Assembly (NCBI GenBank): GCA_022925895.1
Contig: JAKSYS010000544.1
Span: 1-42,705 of the forward strand
Source: Fragilaria crotonensis
Taxonomy: Eukaryota; Bacillariophyta; Fragilariophyceae; Fragilariales; Fragilariaceae
Direction of reading: 5' to 3'
Length of the DNA: 42,705 nt
Part shown: piece after piece, positions 10,208-20,651 of the stretch
Layout: each line of letters starts with the position of its first letter
Numbering within the stretch: position 1 is the first letter of the stretch
The notes under the pieces: model-generated
What the model was told of the DNA's origin: nothing
What the model saw: only the letters and a program-made list of their open reading frames with translations
The model's database searches: none
Translations under genes and position numbers: made by a program

Positions 10208-13025
10208 TCATTTTCTTTTCTTTCGGACGACACTAGCGTGAGTACTTCCAACTCTCTTCTTTCTTACCTTTCTAGTACTCTTTGTCATCTGTTGCGAAGC
10301 ACCTTCACGAAAGTTTGCAACTGCCTCTAAGCGGGGAGAAACCTCGTCAAAGAAAGGAATCCTCTGCATCCCAACTATCTTCCTTGTTGCTGACAGCAGC
10401 TTAGACAACCCGTCATTGCTGAAGAAGCGTTGCTCGATCGAAAAATTTGAGTGACATGTGCAACAGCATTCCTGCCCACCTGCGCACTTTGGGCACAGGT
10501 TTCCTTCATCACAAGAACCCTTATGGGCAGTTGATGCACCAAAAGCTCCAGTGTGATTGAAAGCACTGTTCTGTGCATCAACATTGATGTTCATGACATG
10601 GAACCGACGATGCATTTCCAAGCCATAACACTGGCTGCACACGTTGAAATCCTTTTGTAGCAGCTGCTCACATCCCCAACAGTGCATATATGTGTTTGAT
10701 AACTCATGATAGCAAAGACTGCAAGAGTATCCTGTGTTATCATATGGATCAACAGGAAACACAGACAGATTCTCAGATGTATTCGGCAATTTTGTGGGAA
10801 AACCTCAGCAACCACGCACATTTCATGCCTGATGACGAATTCCAATGATGGCAATAGACCTCGTAGTAAATTCCGATGGAATTCTGGATCCTCAGGCTTC
10901 CCAGCTGATAAATGAGATTCACTTTGAGCACTTTGTTTGAGCAAACACAGTTTGGGGATGCCAAGAGACTGTTTTGGTGGTGCAAAGTTTCTGTTGCGAA
11001 ACGCAGATTCCAGTGTCGACGTCATTTCTCTGTTGATGCCCTCTGCTGTGTGCCCCATGAAGCACCAGTCCCAGGCTATGGAGAAGTTCACCATGTTCTT
11101 GAACTCCAACATCCCCCTTTTGCTTCTGACTTTCTTTTTCCTTAAAATTTCCTTCCTCAGATATGAATGGCAATCATCTTTTGCCAGTGCCTCCAACCCA
11201 AGCTTTCGAAATGCGTGGAACCTACCCTTCCCGATGTGTAAATGTTCACCAGGTCCCAATACCAGAACAACTGGGCAATAGCTATGATAGACAAAAGTGT
11301 TAGTTGACACGCTGAAATGAGGAATGAGAAGTCATAAATACTTACTTTAGTGATTTCATTCGCATGATTTCATCGTTGCCTGGCCACTTGCATAACTTCA
11401 TTCCTTCCTGTGATGATGCACACAACAACGTGAGACTAAAGTGGACTTCAAAGTCGGACAGTGCTGAATTCTCCAAGGAATTATTTGTGGAATCCTTACC
11501 TGTTCCTCATTGTAATGAGGAGTTTTGAAAACATCATCACCAAGAGTATTGAGCATTGCATTTGTGTCGTGCCCCTTAGGCAATCTACGAAGCAGTATAA
11601 CTTCATTATAACCAGATAGGCAAAGATGCCCTGAATCGACTGTCCCAAAACCTAAAACGTGAACTGTCAGTGTGGGCATACGTAGTGCGCCTGCATCATA
11701 ACATTTTATGCTTACCATCTTGGTGAAAGTTCGTGAAGGCCCCTTGGGGAGTTACGTAAAGATTAGGCCCCATGTCAGGTCTAGCAGGTCTTGGCACTGT
11801 GTGTTGCACACATTTCCCCTCCAGGTAAGATCTCGGGGAACAAGAAGTTCTTCATGAAGTGATTAAAGGCAGCTGGAAGTTGAGTTTCCATACGAAAATC
11901 AAGCATATAAATGGTTTCTGTCATGTCCAACTCTTCCTTTCCACCTTCCGAGTTGATGAGATAAAGTTTCTCTTCAACTTCAGTGTTGCTGTGTGACGTT
12001 TCATTTGAAGTACCATCCCTTCCTCGTCGTTTGAGGTATGCAAAGTAATCCCCAATGGTCATGGTCACATCTTTCTTAATCTCCTGGTACTCTTTACACC
12101 CTGTTGCGGGATTGACAACGTAAGCAAAGCGGCGGAAACTGTGGTACCGGTCTGCACCCAACTCGTGTGCCATCCTATCCTGATTCCAACATTCATGTCC
12201 CATGCCATGATAAAGGCCGGAGGTGATGACAGCAATGTCATCACGTTCCATCATGACATAAAGGAACTCTTTTGCTTTCTTAGACAAGTTCATACCATGC
12301 TTGAGGGTTACCCTCAGAATTGAATTCTCTTTGTCCAGATGCCATGTGCATGATGTATCGTCATTGTCTGATATCAATGGCGGCAGAGGTGCAGGGGGTG
12401 GAAGAGGGGGAAGGTTGGAAACATCAGAAGTGTGCACTGCATATTGCCTCCAAGCAATATCTTCCACATAGTAGTCAACAGGGACCCCTGCACCGACGAC
12501 CCCCGCACCAACAGCAGGAGCACCGACAGCAGGAGCCCCGACAGCAGGAGCACCGACAGCAGGAGCACCAACAGCAGGAGCAACACCAGTACCGACAGAT
12601 GGAGCTGGTTCCGCCTCACCTTTTAACACCCAACAGAAGCCAATGTTGTCCAGGAGCTTGACACGGGAAGCCTTCAATAAGCCGTTCCTATACGCTTTTC
12701 TTTGATTGCTCATCCAGTAGCTGAGATGACTCCTGTACTTTGGAACACCAGAAATGCCGTTGGACCTAACAAACTCCTCATAGTCCTGGAATGACTCATT
12801 CCATGTCCTCTCCCGTGCATCCCAATCAAAATTAACAGAATCTAATTTGTCAATTCTGCATTGCCTCAGCTGTCCCTTCTTTTTGTATTCTCGTTGTTTC
12901 CTGACCCATCGACCCAATTGTTGGTTGGAAATATCACTTTTTGCAAACGTCAAGTGCCCATGTGTCTCCTTATATTTCATCATTTCCTTGAATTTCTCAT
13001 TCCATGTGTCATCCAAAAATGACAT
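10208..13025 (-). pseudogene. JmjC-like oxygenase with helicase-associated repeats, four exons, two frameshifts
   Basis: Exons read 13025-11716, 11651-11500, 11407-11346 and 11281-10208, with introns of 64, 92 and 64 bp. The start is MSFLDDTWNEKF. Residues 1-130 are two helicase-associated repeats (W..F..Y...HG....LGRWVRKQRE). A GAPAV repeat linker follows. The JmjC-like core has LYVTPQGAFTNFHQDG with the HxD iron site; splicing then gives FGTVDSGHLCLSGYNEV, and exon 4 gives VLGPGEHLHIGKGRFHAFRK with the second histidine. The C-terminus is cysteine-rich (CSLCYHELSNTYMHCWGCE; CPKCAGGQECCCTCH), probably zinc-binding. One-base shifts occur at about 11795-11823 and at an A4 run, 10790-10793. JmjC enzymes demethylate histones or hydroxylate proteins; the target here is unknown. 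Confidence 0.7.
12505..12590. repeat. 15-bp minisatellite encoding GAPAV
   Basis: Repeats of CACCGACAGCAGGAG and variants inside the JmjC gene, giving a Gly-Ala-Pro linker between the helicase-associated repeats and the oxygenase core. Confidence 0.8.
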
Positions 13026-13139
13026 TGTGGAAACAGACTACAGTCCTTTGAGTTGTCAGACTACAGTCCTTTGAGTTGTCGTTTGTTGTTTGATTGTGCT
13101 TTCATTCCTTTGTGAGCGCGCTGTGTGTCAATAATCAGA

Positions 13140-13350
13140 GTGAGATACTGCGCTGTACGAGATCCCACGCGGTATGAGATCTCACACAGTACGAGATCCC
13201 ATGCGGTACGAGATCCCACGCGGTGGTACGAGATCCCATACAGTACAAGAAACGGCACGGTGATACGAGATCCCACGCGGTAGTACGCGAGCCCACGAGG
13301 TACAAGATCCCACACAGTAAAAGATCCAACGCGGTACGAGATCCCATCCC
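13140..13350 (-). repeat. Minisatellite cluster C (inverted)
   Basis: GTACGAGATCCCACGCGG units, the reverse complement of clusters A and B, in the spacer between the JmjC start and the end of the MULE transposase. Confidence 0.85.
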
Positions 13351-13503
13351 AGTACAATGTACTAAGCTTTTCTACTAGACATGTTTGTCCACAATGTATT
13401 TCTAGGTTGGGGCGTTTCATGTTGCTGGCATCAGCAGAAAGAAACAAGACCCCTAACCAGAAGGGAGGGTAGCTTAGAGTTCAATGAGTAACTGCTTCCT
13501 AAC

Positions 13504-16500
13504 TCAACCTTTACCTCGTTTCTGCGGACTGAGAGATGGCCTCAGTCTTTTGTTCTTCCTTGACTTATCAACTTGAGGAAGACTTGCAAATTCATGTTGT
13601 GCTGTTGCAGCACTCTCCACACGATTCCTCTGCTGGATAAAGCTTGACAACAAGCTCTCCAGGCCCCTTCTCAATTCAAGTGCCATAGCACCGCTCCCTT
13701 GTGCATACGTACTAACTTGTGTATACAATGCCAAGTTGGAGGAGTATACACTTGTCCCCCAACCAATGCAATACTGCTATCACTCTTGTCTTTCCCAGAA
13801 GATGCCGAAATGAACACTTCCTGGGAGCAGCCAGCAGTCATCACTGATATGGAATCTTGGGAAAGGGCAAAGTGTCCTGTTCATGAGTTCCTAGAGGAAC
13901 ATCATTAATGGTTGCCCCACTTTGAACCTGGTAACAATGCAGAAGTACAGTTCTGGTTGTGGGCGCGTAGAAACGTGTCATGCAAGAGATTGTGATTGTT
14001 GTCCACTGTGGGCCCCTCAAAGCAGAACTCAGAAGCCACAGTTCATCAATCTTCTCCTACTTGAATAGGGACCACGTCGTTCTCCATCTCTTGCGCGGTC
14101 ATAAAGGAAAGTCAACATGTCATGTTTGCCATGATAATAAAGATAATCCTTTCTCCACCTAGCCGATGCATGATATGCCGACAGTGTGCCAGAATCAAAG
14201 GAATGGCCATGGGGAGAAATGATGGAAAAATGTGACGACATGTAATCCCAAATCGACTGAAGTAACCACAACTGCACTCAAGATTGATGGCATTACGTAA
14301 CACCATATTCTCTTCAGTTGATGACGCATACATGTGCTCCACCAGTCGAACCTCACGAACCCGAGAAACTGAGGAGTGACTTTGTCAAACTTCGTAGAGG
14401 CAGAATTGGCATCACATTCCTCCACGCCAGGTGAGGAATATCTCCTCTTGAGGAAGGCGTCCGTAGAATTCGTGTCACCAAGTAACAGAGGCGTGCATTG
14501 TATTGATGTGCAAGCAGTTTGGACCCATATTCAGTTAGTACGTCACCAACAATTTGTGGACGCATACTTTTGTAGTCAAGCGCAGAAGCTGCATCAACCT
14601 CCCTCCGGCTCATCTGGCGTGATAAAATGGTAGAGAGCAACACAGGATCGATCTATACCATGGAACGGACGAGGACCCAAAGGATGTCTCTTGATTGTGC
14701 TTGACTCACTTTCCACATTCGAGGTGGTCCTCATGTTGAAGCAGCGGACATGCAATTTATTGGAAAATGAAATGCTCATCTTCCTTGGCGCAATGGACGT
14801 CATCACAAAATTAGTCAAGGCCTCTGCCATCACATTCCCCATGGCAGAAGGGTCAACAACCTCAGCACTTCCAAGGAAGATGTACAAAAGCTTCAATGAG
14901 ATGTCAAACTCATCAGATGTTTCGGGATAGTCGGACAAAGAGTACATCCATTGCTGAACAGCTTCAAATTGTGCCTTACCCAAGGCACTGAGTCTGCCAT
15001 CACTCAGGTGCGAATGTTTGAGGCCTCGATTTATCAAATGCCACATGCACAGCATATGCTTACTGTTCCGCCACGGACTACCACGGTCGCCAATAAGATC
15101 CACAAGGGAATACATCTGAAGATCGCCATCAGTCAAAATAATTTGATTCCGCTCAACAGAGGTACTTCCATGGAGTTGCACAAATGCATCACGGAAGCAC
15201 CAATCAAAAATCCAGCGGCATTGTGATGGTAGAAATGCCTGGAACACACGGACAATTCGGTTCTCAGAAGTCTTCGCTGTCATGACAAGCAAGGGCCGTT
15301 TCTCAGCATTGGTTCCCATGGTAACATCGGCACACAGTGTTTCCGGAAACATACCAAAGATTCGCTGCTGCTGTTTTGATGCCCAAGCTGCACCAAGGAG
15401 CAGCTTTGTATTCCCACTAAGACCAAGCGCTTTTCTCACCGATTCAGCATAGGAAAGAGTTGAAGCATCAGTCTCACGTGAGCAATAATGATTGTGCTCA
15501 GAACTGGATCCCTGTTCCTCCCAGTCCTGATTATAGTGAGAAGCCGGGTGGCTGTATTGTCGTGTACAAGAAGAATGTAATCAAGGCTTTCCTCATTGCG
15601 CAAGTAGTGCACAAGTCTTTCAGCTGGTGATTGACCTAAGTCCACTGCAGTACCGCCACCAGGACCGACCTGATTTCCTCGTGTGCCAGCACACCTCCTC
15701 AGCTGGTCAGAGGAAAGAGAGATGCCAGTTCGCTCCACAATCAGAGCCTGCACAATTGCAGGCTCTGAATTCAGTGAAATGCATTGCCTAGATAACTCAA
15801 GTTCCAATTGCGGCACAGTGTGATACGACAATCGGACATCAGCAGGTTCCTTTTTTTGGTGACCTTCATGGGATTTACACCCTGTCCCATCCGCACAAAA
15901 GTACCAGCGTCCAGCAACGTTGTTGTTAAGGCCATCATTTGGTTCCCAATATAGTGAGAATGCAAATGGACATATTGACTCCTTGTTTGCTGCTGAGGGC
16001 GAATGCGTTTTGACGAACGACCGGAAGACTTGTACTGGTTGATGTTGTTGTCGTTGTTGTTGTCGTTATTATCATTGTCATTGTCGTTGTCATCAATCTT
16101 GTTCCTCAAAAGATCCTTCTTGTCGTCATGAGCTCGAGAGTGCTGACAAAAGAATCGCAGTTTATTCGATGCCTTCTCCCAACCTTTGGATGCCACTTTG
16201 AAACCTGCCTGGGCACATGCCACTGCAATAAATGGGATCACATGCTCTTTTCGGGATGAGGGACTGTTGGAATTAAAGCGACGAGGCAGATATTGACGAA
16301 GGTGCTTGCAATTGTCATCCCGGTTGCTACGCATTCCGGTCCCAATGAAGTCAGCAAGATTAACAGTCCTGATGGACTCATCACCGTCGCCAACTTGAAC
16401 TTCACTGTCACCAACCTGAACTTCACTGTCACCAACCTGAACTTCATCCTCACCAACAACCTGAACTTTGTCCTCACCAACAACCTGAACTTCGTCCTCA

Positions 16501-16607
16501 CAAACCTGCCCTTCAACAAGCTGAACTTCTATAGGAAGAAATTCAGTGACCCATTGTTTATTCACCTCAACAAGAGCAGTAATGCGACTGAGGACAAATG
16601 GATCCAT
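13504..16607 (-). pseudogene. MULE transposase with SWIM zinc finger, multiple frameshifts
   Basis: Mutator-type transposase running inward from the right end of the element. It starts at ATG 16607 (MDPFVLSRITALV). The N-terminus has acidic EVQVGD repeats (16380-16510) and an Asp/Asn run (16040-16100). The DDE core lies at about 15440-14600: FPETLCADVTMGTNAEKRP (first Asp), ILTDGDLQMYSLVDL (second Asp), LCMWHLINRGL. The SWIM finger CSCGYFSRFGITCRHIF is at about 14270-14225, followed by GTLSAYHASARWRKDYLYY. At least five frame changes are needed, one at a T7 run (15851-15857, A7 on the coding strand). The last piece, 13734-13504, is Arg/Lys-rich and may be the C-terminal tail. As sequenced, no functional protein is encoded. 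Confidence 0.8.
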
Positions 16608-17004
16608 TAGTAGTGAAGTAGCTCGTGTGCCCCTCCTTCACAATGGTTGCCCGCAGTCGATCAATTGTTGTTGTGTGCTGTGTTGATCGTGATGTGTTGT
16701 TGTGTGTGCGTTGTGTTGCTTAGTTTGTTTGTTCTCAGTTTTGTGATGAGAGAACCGCGCCAAAAACAAATGACAACAAGAGCAGAGGATGATATATCCA
16801 AGTCACAAAACTTTTTTGAATATCACATCATGCAAGATTCCATTGAGGCAGTTGTAACACATGTATTAAATAACGTCTCACAACCGTAAGTCAAATAGTC
16901 AAAAAAATGAAACGGTAAAAAAACGGCAATTGTATGACATAGACCATATAGTACTTTAATAGTATTTAATTGTACAGTGTAAAATTAATTAGCTGGCTTG
17001 ATGC
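16608..17004. other. Right subterminal region of the MULE
   Basis: Probable transposase 5' flank: GT/TTG-rich from 16660 to 16740, then AT-rich to 16990. No gene is seen. Confidence 0.5.
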
Positions 17005-17028
17005 GCTCGAAATGGGGACACAGACGGG
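17005..17028 (-). repeat. Right 24-bp terminal inverted repeat
   Basis: Exact reverse complement of 6481-6504. Confidence 0.85.
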
Positions 17029-17453
17029 CTCTCTGTTCAAACTTTGTTCATGGCTCCAGGCTCCAGGCTCCAAGCCGTTTTTTGGTGGTGCAGTGTCAAT
17101 GCATACAGTATTTTTGGATTCAAAGTACGGTACAGTACTGTTTAGCGCATAGCGATTGGTCAGCTACGTACTGAGTACTGGAAAACCTTGTACTGTCGTA
17201 CCAATGACCAATGACAGAAGGGGAGCAATGCTGCGTCGTGCTTGCCGTGAGGTGTTTCTACGAGAATTTCCATATAACAACAGCGTTAGGAATACTGTAA
17301 CCAACACGTTATACTGTACGTTTTCGACCGCTCACCGCACATCGATCGAAAAGCCAAATGCTGAGCACCTCACGTATTCTCTTGTAATCACAACTCACTT
17401 CACTCCCTTCCCTTTCAAGTCTACACTCCAGTACAATATAGCAAGTTTCAACC
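17029..17453. other. Upstream region of CCT8
   Basis: Contains GGCTCCAGGCTCCAGGCTCC (short tandem CCAGGCT) near 17052 and several TACTG/GTAC clusters near 17125-17195. A promoter is expected here but no defined element is recognised. Confidence 0.4.
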
Positions 17454-19025
17454 ATGTCATCCATGTCATACAATGCCGCCTCCGGCTTGGGAGGGATGCT
17501 CAAAGACGGTCATAAACACTGGGACGATGCCGTGGTTCGAAACATAACTGCAGCGACCGAGTTATCCACCATGGTTTCCACCTCCTTCGGCCCGTTTGGG
17601 CGTCATAAATTGCTTATCAATCATTTGGATCAAATGAGCGTCACAAGTGATTGCGCCATGATTTTGAAGGAATTGGAAGTGGAACACCCAGCTGCTAAAC
17701 TGTTGGCTTTAGCCAGTCAGAAGCAGAAGGAAGAATGTGGGGATTCGACCAACTTAGTCGTCATGTTTGCAGGGGAGTTGCTGCGCCAAACGCTCACGCT
17801 GATGAAAATGGGTCTTCACGTCAGCGAAGTTCTAGCGGGATATCACATCGCAGCATCGTGCCTCTGGGACGAACTACCAAAATGCGTCACAGCAACTTTG
17901 CCGATCGCAGCACCGGACGAACTGGTTAAGATTGTGGAACCCGTCATGGCGGCAAAGATTTATGGCTCACATGTGGCGTTGGCTCCACTCGTTGTGCAAG
18001 CAGGTCTCTGTGTTCAAACTGAAAAAGGAAAAATCAGCCCGGACTCAGTCCGAACGATTAAGGTCTTGGGTAGCTCAACTGCAGACAGCCGTATGGTGTC
18101 CGGCTATGTCTCGCAACGTCCAGTCGAGACCCTCGAGACGAATGCACTTGATTGTAAAATCGCCGTCTTTGCCTGCGGCATGGAAGCGTCGTCGACTGAG
18201 GCTAAGGGTACGGTATTGATGAAGAACGCGGATGATTTGAAAAACTATAACGCTACCGAAGAACGAAAAATGGAGGAAATCATTCAATCCATTGCCGAAA
18301 CTGGAGTCAAGGTCATTGTTACGGGTGGAAGCGTGAGCGAAATGGCTCTTCACTTTGTTAATCGTAACAAGTTAATTCTCATGAAGCTGGGATCCAAATG
18401 GGAATTGCGACGCCTTTGTCAAGCCGTGGGCGCCACGGCGTTGGTGCGCCTGGGACCACCGACTCCGGACGAGATGGGCTTTGCCGACTCCGTAGCCCCT
18501 CTTCAGCTGGGAAGCAAGACACTGACGGTGTTTGAGAACAAGACGGGCAAATTGGCGACTCTCATCCTTCGAGCATCAACGCACAGCATGCTGCAGGATG
18601 TTGAACGCGCTGTCGACAATGGAATTCACGCTCTCAGTCAAGCGAGCAAGAGTGGTGGCCAGTGCGTTCCAGGAGCGGGGGCGACTGAATTTCATCTCTC
18701 CCAGAAAATCCTTCAGAGAGCTCAAGTCTCTCCGGGCCTGGATCAGTACGCCATTCGGGCCTTTGCCCAAGCTTTGCAGATTGTCCCACGGACTCTCGCT
18801 GAAACCGCTGGCTGGAGTGGTCCAAACACGTTGGCTGATATGGTGGCTTTCGAAGGAGACTTTGTTGGAATTGATTTGGAGAATACTAAGGTTGGAACTA
18901 CCAGCGTTTTGGATCTTCTTGCCACCAAGACTAGTGCCTTCCAGTTGGCTCTCGATGCTGCATTGACTGTCTTGAGGATCGATCAAATTATCATGAGTAA
19001 ACAGTCTGGTGGACCGAAACAGTAG
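17454..19025 (+). CDS. CCT8: T-complex protein 1 subunit theta (CCT8)
   Basis: A subunit of the cytosolic chaperonin CCT/TRiC, which folds actin, tubulin and other proteins in an ATP-driven double ring. The single exon of 523 residues is near the usual subunit length. It starts at ATG 17454 (MSSMSYNAASGLGGML). Theta-type features include INHLDQMSVTSDCAMILKEL, ELEVEHPAAKLL, KGTVLMKNADDL, VVTGGSVSEMALHFVNR, KWELRRLCQAVGATAL, and the C-terminal VLRIDQIIMSKQSGGPK. The nucleotide-binding loop reads GDSTN at about residues 96-100 where GDGT is usual; the catalytic Asp is kept. VPGAGATE replaces VPGGGATE. There are no frameshifts. It converges with the phytochelatin synthase gene about 420 bp downstream. 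Confidence 0.96.
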   Translation: MSSMSYNAASGLGGMLKDGHKHWDDAVVRNITAATELSTMVSTSFGPFGRHKLLINHLDQMSVTSDCAMILKELEVEHPAAKLLALASQKQKEECGDSTNLVVMFAGELLRQTLTLMKMGLHVSEVLAGYHIAASCLWDELPKCVTATLPIAAPDELVKIVEPVMAAKIYGSHVALAPLVVQAGLCVQTEKGKISPDSVRTIKVLGSSTADSRMVSGYVSQRPVETLETNALDCKIAVFACGMEASSTEAKGTVLMKNADDLKNYNATEERKMEEIIQSIAETGVKVIVTGGSVSEMALHFVNRNKLILMKLGSKWELRRLCQAVGATALVRLGPPTPDEMGFADSVAPLQLGSKTLTVFENKTGKLATLILRASTHSMLQDVERAVDNGIHALSQASKSGGQCVPGAGATEFHLSQKILQRAQVSPGLDQYAIRAFAQALQIVPRTLAETAGWSGPNTLADMVAFEGDFVGIDLENTKVGTTSVLDLLATKTSAFQLALDAALTVLRIDQIIMSKQSGGPKQ

Positions 19026-19446
19026 TTCATCTAATCGCAATGATACGCTTGTTGAGTAAGGGAGTCGGGCGGCAACGCTCCGGAACCTGATGGCAGGACA
19101 TTGGAGCATTTGTGAGAAGTAACTGACCAGATGACGAGTGTGTCAAGCATAGCTGAATTAGTTTTGGTTACGCTGAGAAATCTAGTCTAGATTCGCTGTA
19201 GGAATTGCGTTGGCAAGGAAGTTTCAGTTCAAGCTGCGGAACCCGTCAGTCCTGTGGGCGAGACTCTCACTCTGAATCAGGAGGCTCGCTATGGGCTACT
19301 TTCCAAAGGTGTCGCACATAGAAAAGGACGCCACGAGATAGATTAACGTGCAACACGAGTCGACGCAACGGTGGTACGCAATTTTTGTTCGAGGACGTAA
19401 AACTAAATCTGCTTCGTCATCTCACCACTCCTGCGGGGAACATGCT
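19026..19446. other. Spacer between convergent CCT8 and phytochelatin synthase
   Basis: Shared 3' flank. No gene, repeat or RNA gene is seen. Confidence 0.5.
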
Positions 19447-20651
19447 TCAAGACTCTGTTCTCGTCGCACCACCGGAACCAGCTTTCGGTGCCACTTTGCA
19501 GAATTGAACCTTTATTTTTCCAATCGGACAAATGTCAGGCTGCCCCACGAGGGGCACCAGTTTGGCAGGGCGGCGGCGCTCAAGCTTGTGTATGTCGTGG
19601 ACATCATTTCCATTGCTGGTCGCAACGCCATGACGAGGAGGATCAGTCAACAAAAACCAGCCTCGTGATTTCTGTGTAGCCTCATCAATTGGCTGCATGG
19701 CCTGGTACAAATCCTCCACAGACGCCCAATACGGCGGATATTTGAAGCGCGCCACGTCCATGACAAGTACGGAATCTGATTCCGCATGGTAGGCTGCAAT
19801 CGGCGAAAAGTGGCCATCACCAGTTTGACCAAGGCAGCCCTTGAAAAGGAACACACAAGTTTTGTCGCACTGCTGTTGCCTTGCCCAGCAGCGCATGCTA
19901 TTCTCAAATCGTGTCGAAATTCGTTTATCGTATTCGGGCCATTCGGTCGTTTCATAATCACCCGCACTCCCTGGCATTTGGCCAATTGGTTGAATTCCTC
20001 CATTGTGATGCCAGCCCGTCGTATGCGCTCAGCGGAAATGCAGCATTTCGACAAAAGGACGTCTTCGCTTCCAAAATATCTCCACCCGCCCCTCCATCGA
20101 ATTTGAGGATCAACAGACATGCTATTCAAAACCATGACCAGCGTTGTAATGCCGCAAAATGCAGGATCGGATTGGTTTTGAAAGTGTTCCGACAGGGACC
20201 AGTACGGCGAATCGTAATCTTGAGAAGCAGAGAGTGCTTCCAAGAGCATCTGTCGACCTTTGGGGGAAGAAAGACCAATGAGATGACTGGGGAGGACACG
20301 CTTGTGAACCGAATATGTTGGTTCAGGAAGAGGGGGAGGAAGTGGTTGACGGCTTTTCGATTCATAGTACTGTCCACAATTGCATGTTGGGCAATGCTTG
20401 TTATGATTTCCTCCGTGCGCTGAAGTTACATCATCATGGTCGGAATTCGAATTCGAATCATGAGAGTTGTCGTCGGTATCGTCGTATTGGTTGTCAGGAA
20501 GCGACACTGATGAAAGCCTGCGCATGTCATTATGAATGTAAATTCCGTGATTCTTCTTGGTCATGAATACCACGACGGCTTGCACTTGTGAAGCGTGCTG
20601 ATGTCGTTGCATCATTACACTCCTTGCGATGCCCGCTCCACATCTCATCAT
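19447..20651 (-). CDS. PCS: Phytochelatin synthase, apparent one-base frameshift
   Basis: Phytochelatin synthase transfers gamma-Glu-Cys units between glutathione molecules to make metal-chelating peptides. The first frame (20651 to about 19830) has a low-complexity N-terminus with an Asp/Ser/Asn-rich stretch and HCPTCNCG, then LPSHLIGLSSPKGRQMLLEAL and SDPAFCGITTLVMVLNSM, where Cys166 is the expected nucleophile, then WRGGWRYFGSEDVLL. The second frame carries GCLGQTGDGHFSPIAAYH (catalytic His) and VLVMDVARFKYPPYW (catalytic Asp). Joining needs one extra base at about 19829-19830, where TTGGTC would read TTGGGTC. The product would be about 400 residues. Because every catalytic residue and the downstream frame are kept, a sequencing or assembly deletion is as likely as a real mutation. 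Confidence 0.82.

Larger units (their letters stand above)
6481..17028. mobile_element. 10.5-kb Mutator-like (MULE) element with oxygenase cargo
   Basis: Two perfect 24-bp inverted repeats bound this interval: 6481-6504 (begins CCCGTCTGTG, ends TTTCGAGC) and 17005-17028 (its reverse complement). AT-rich DNA follows inward at both ends. Inside, from right to left, are a MULE transposase starting about 400 bp from the right end, a JmjC/helicase-associated gene, a convergent 2OG-dioxygenase-like gene, and repeat arrays in each spacer. A transposase reading inward from one terminus is typical of MULEs. No matching 8-11 bp target duplication is evident next to the repeats, so the exact ends or their single origin are not proven. 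Confidence 0.7.

Noticed and set aside
11691-11715. A 25-nt intron in the JmjC gene (GTAAGC to GATGCAG)
   Set aside because: A 64-bp intron using TTTTAG at 11652 keeps frame and gives the better FHQDGFGTVDSGH reading.
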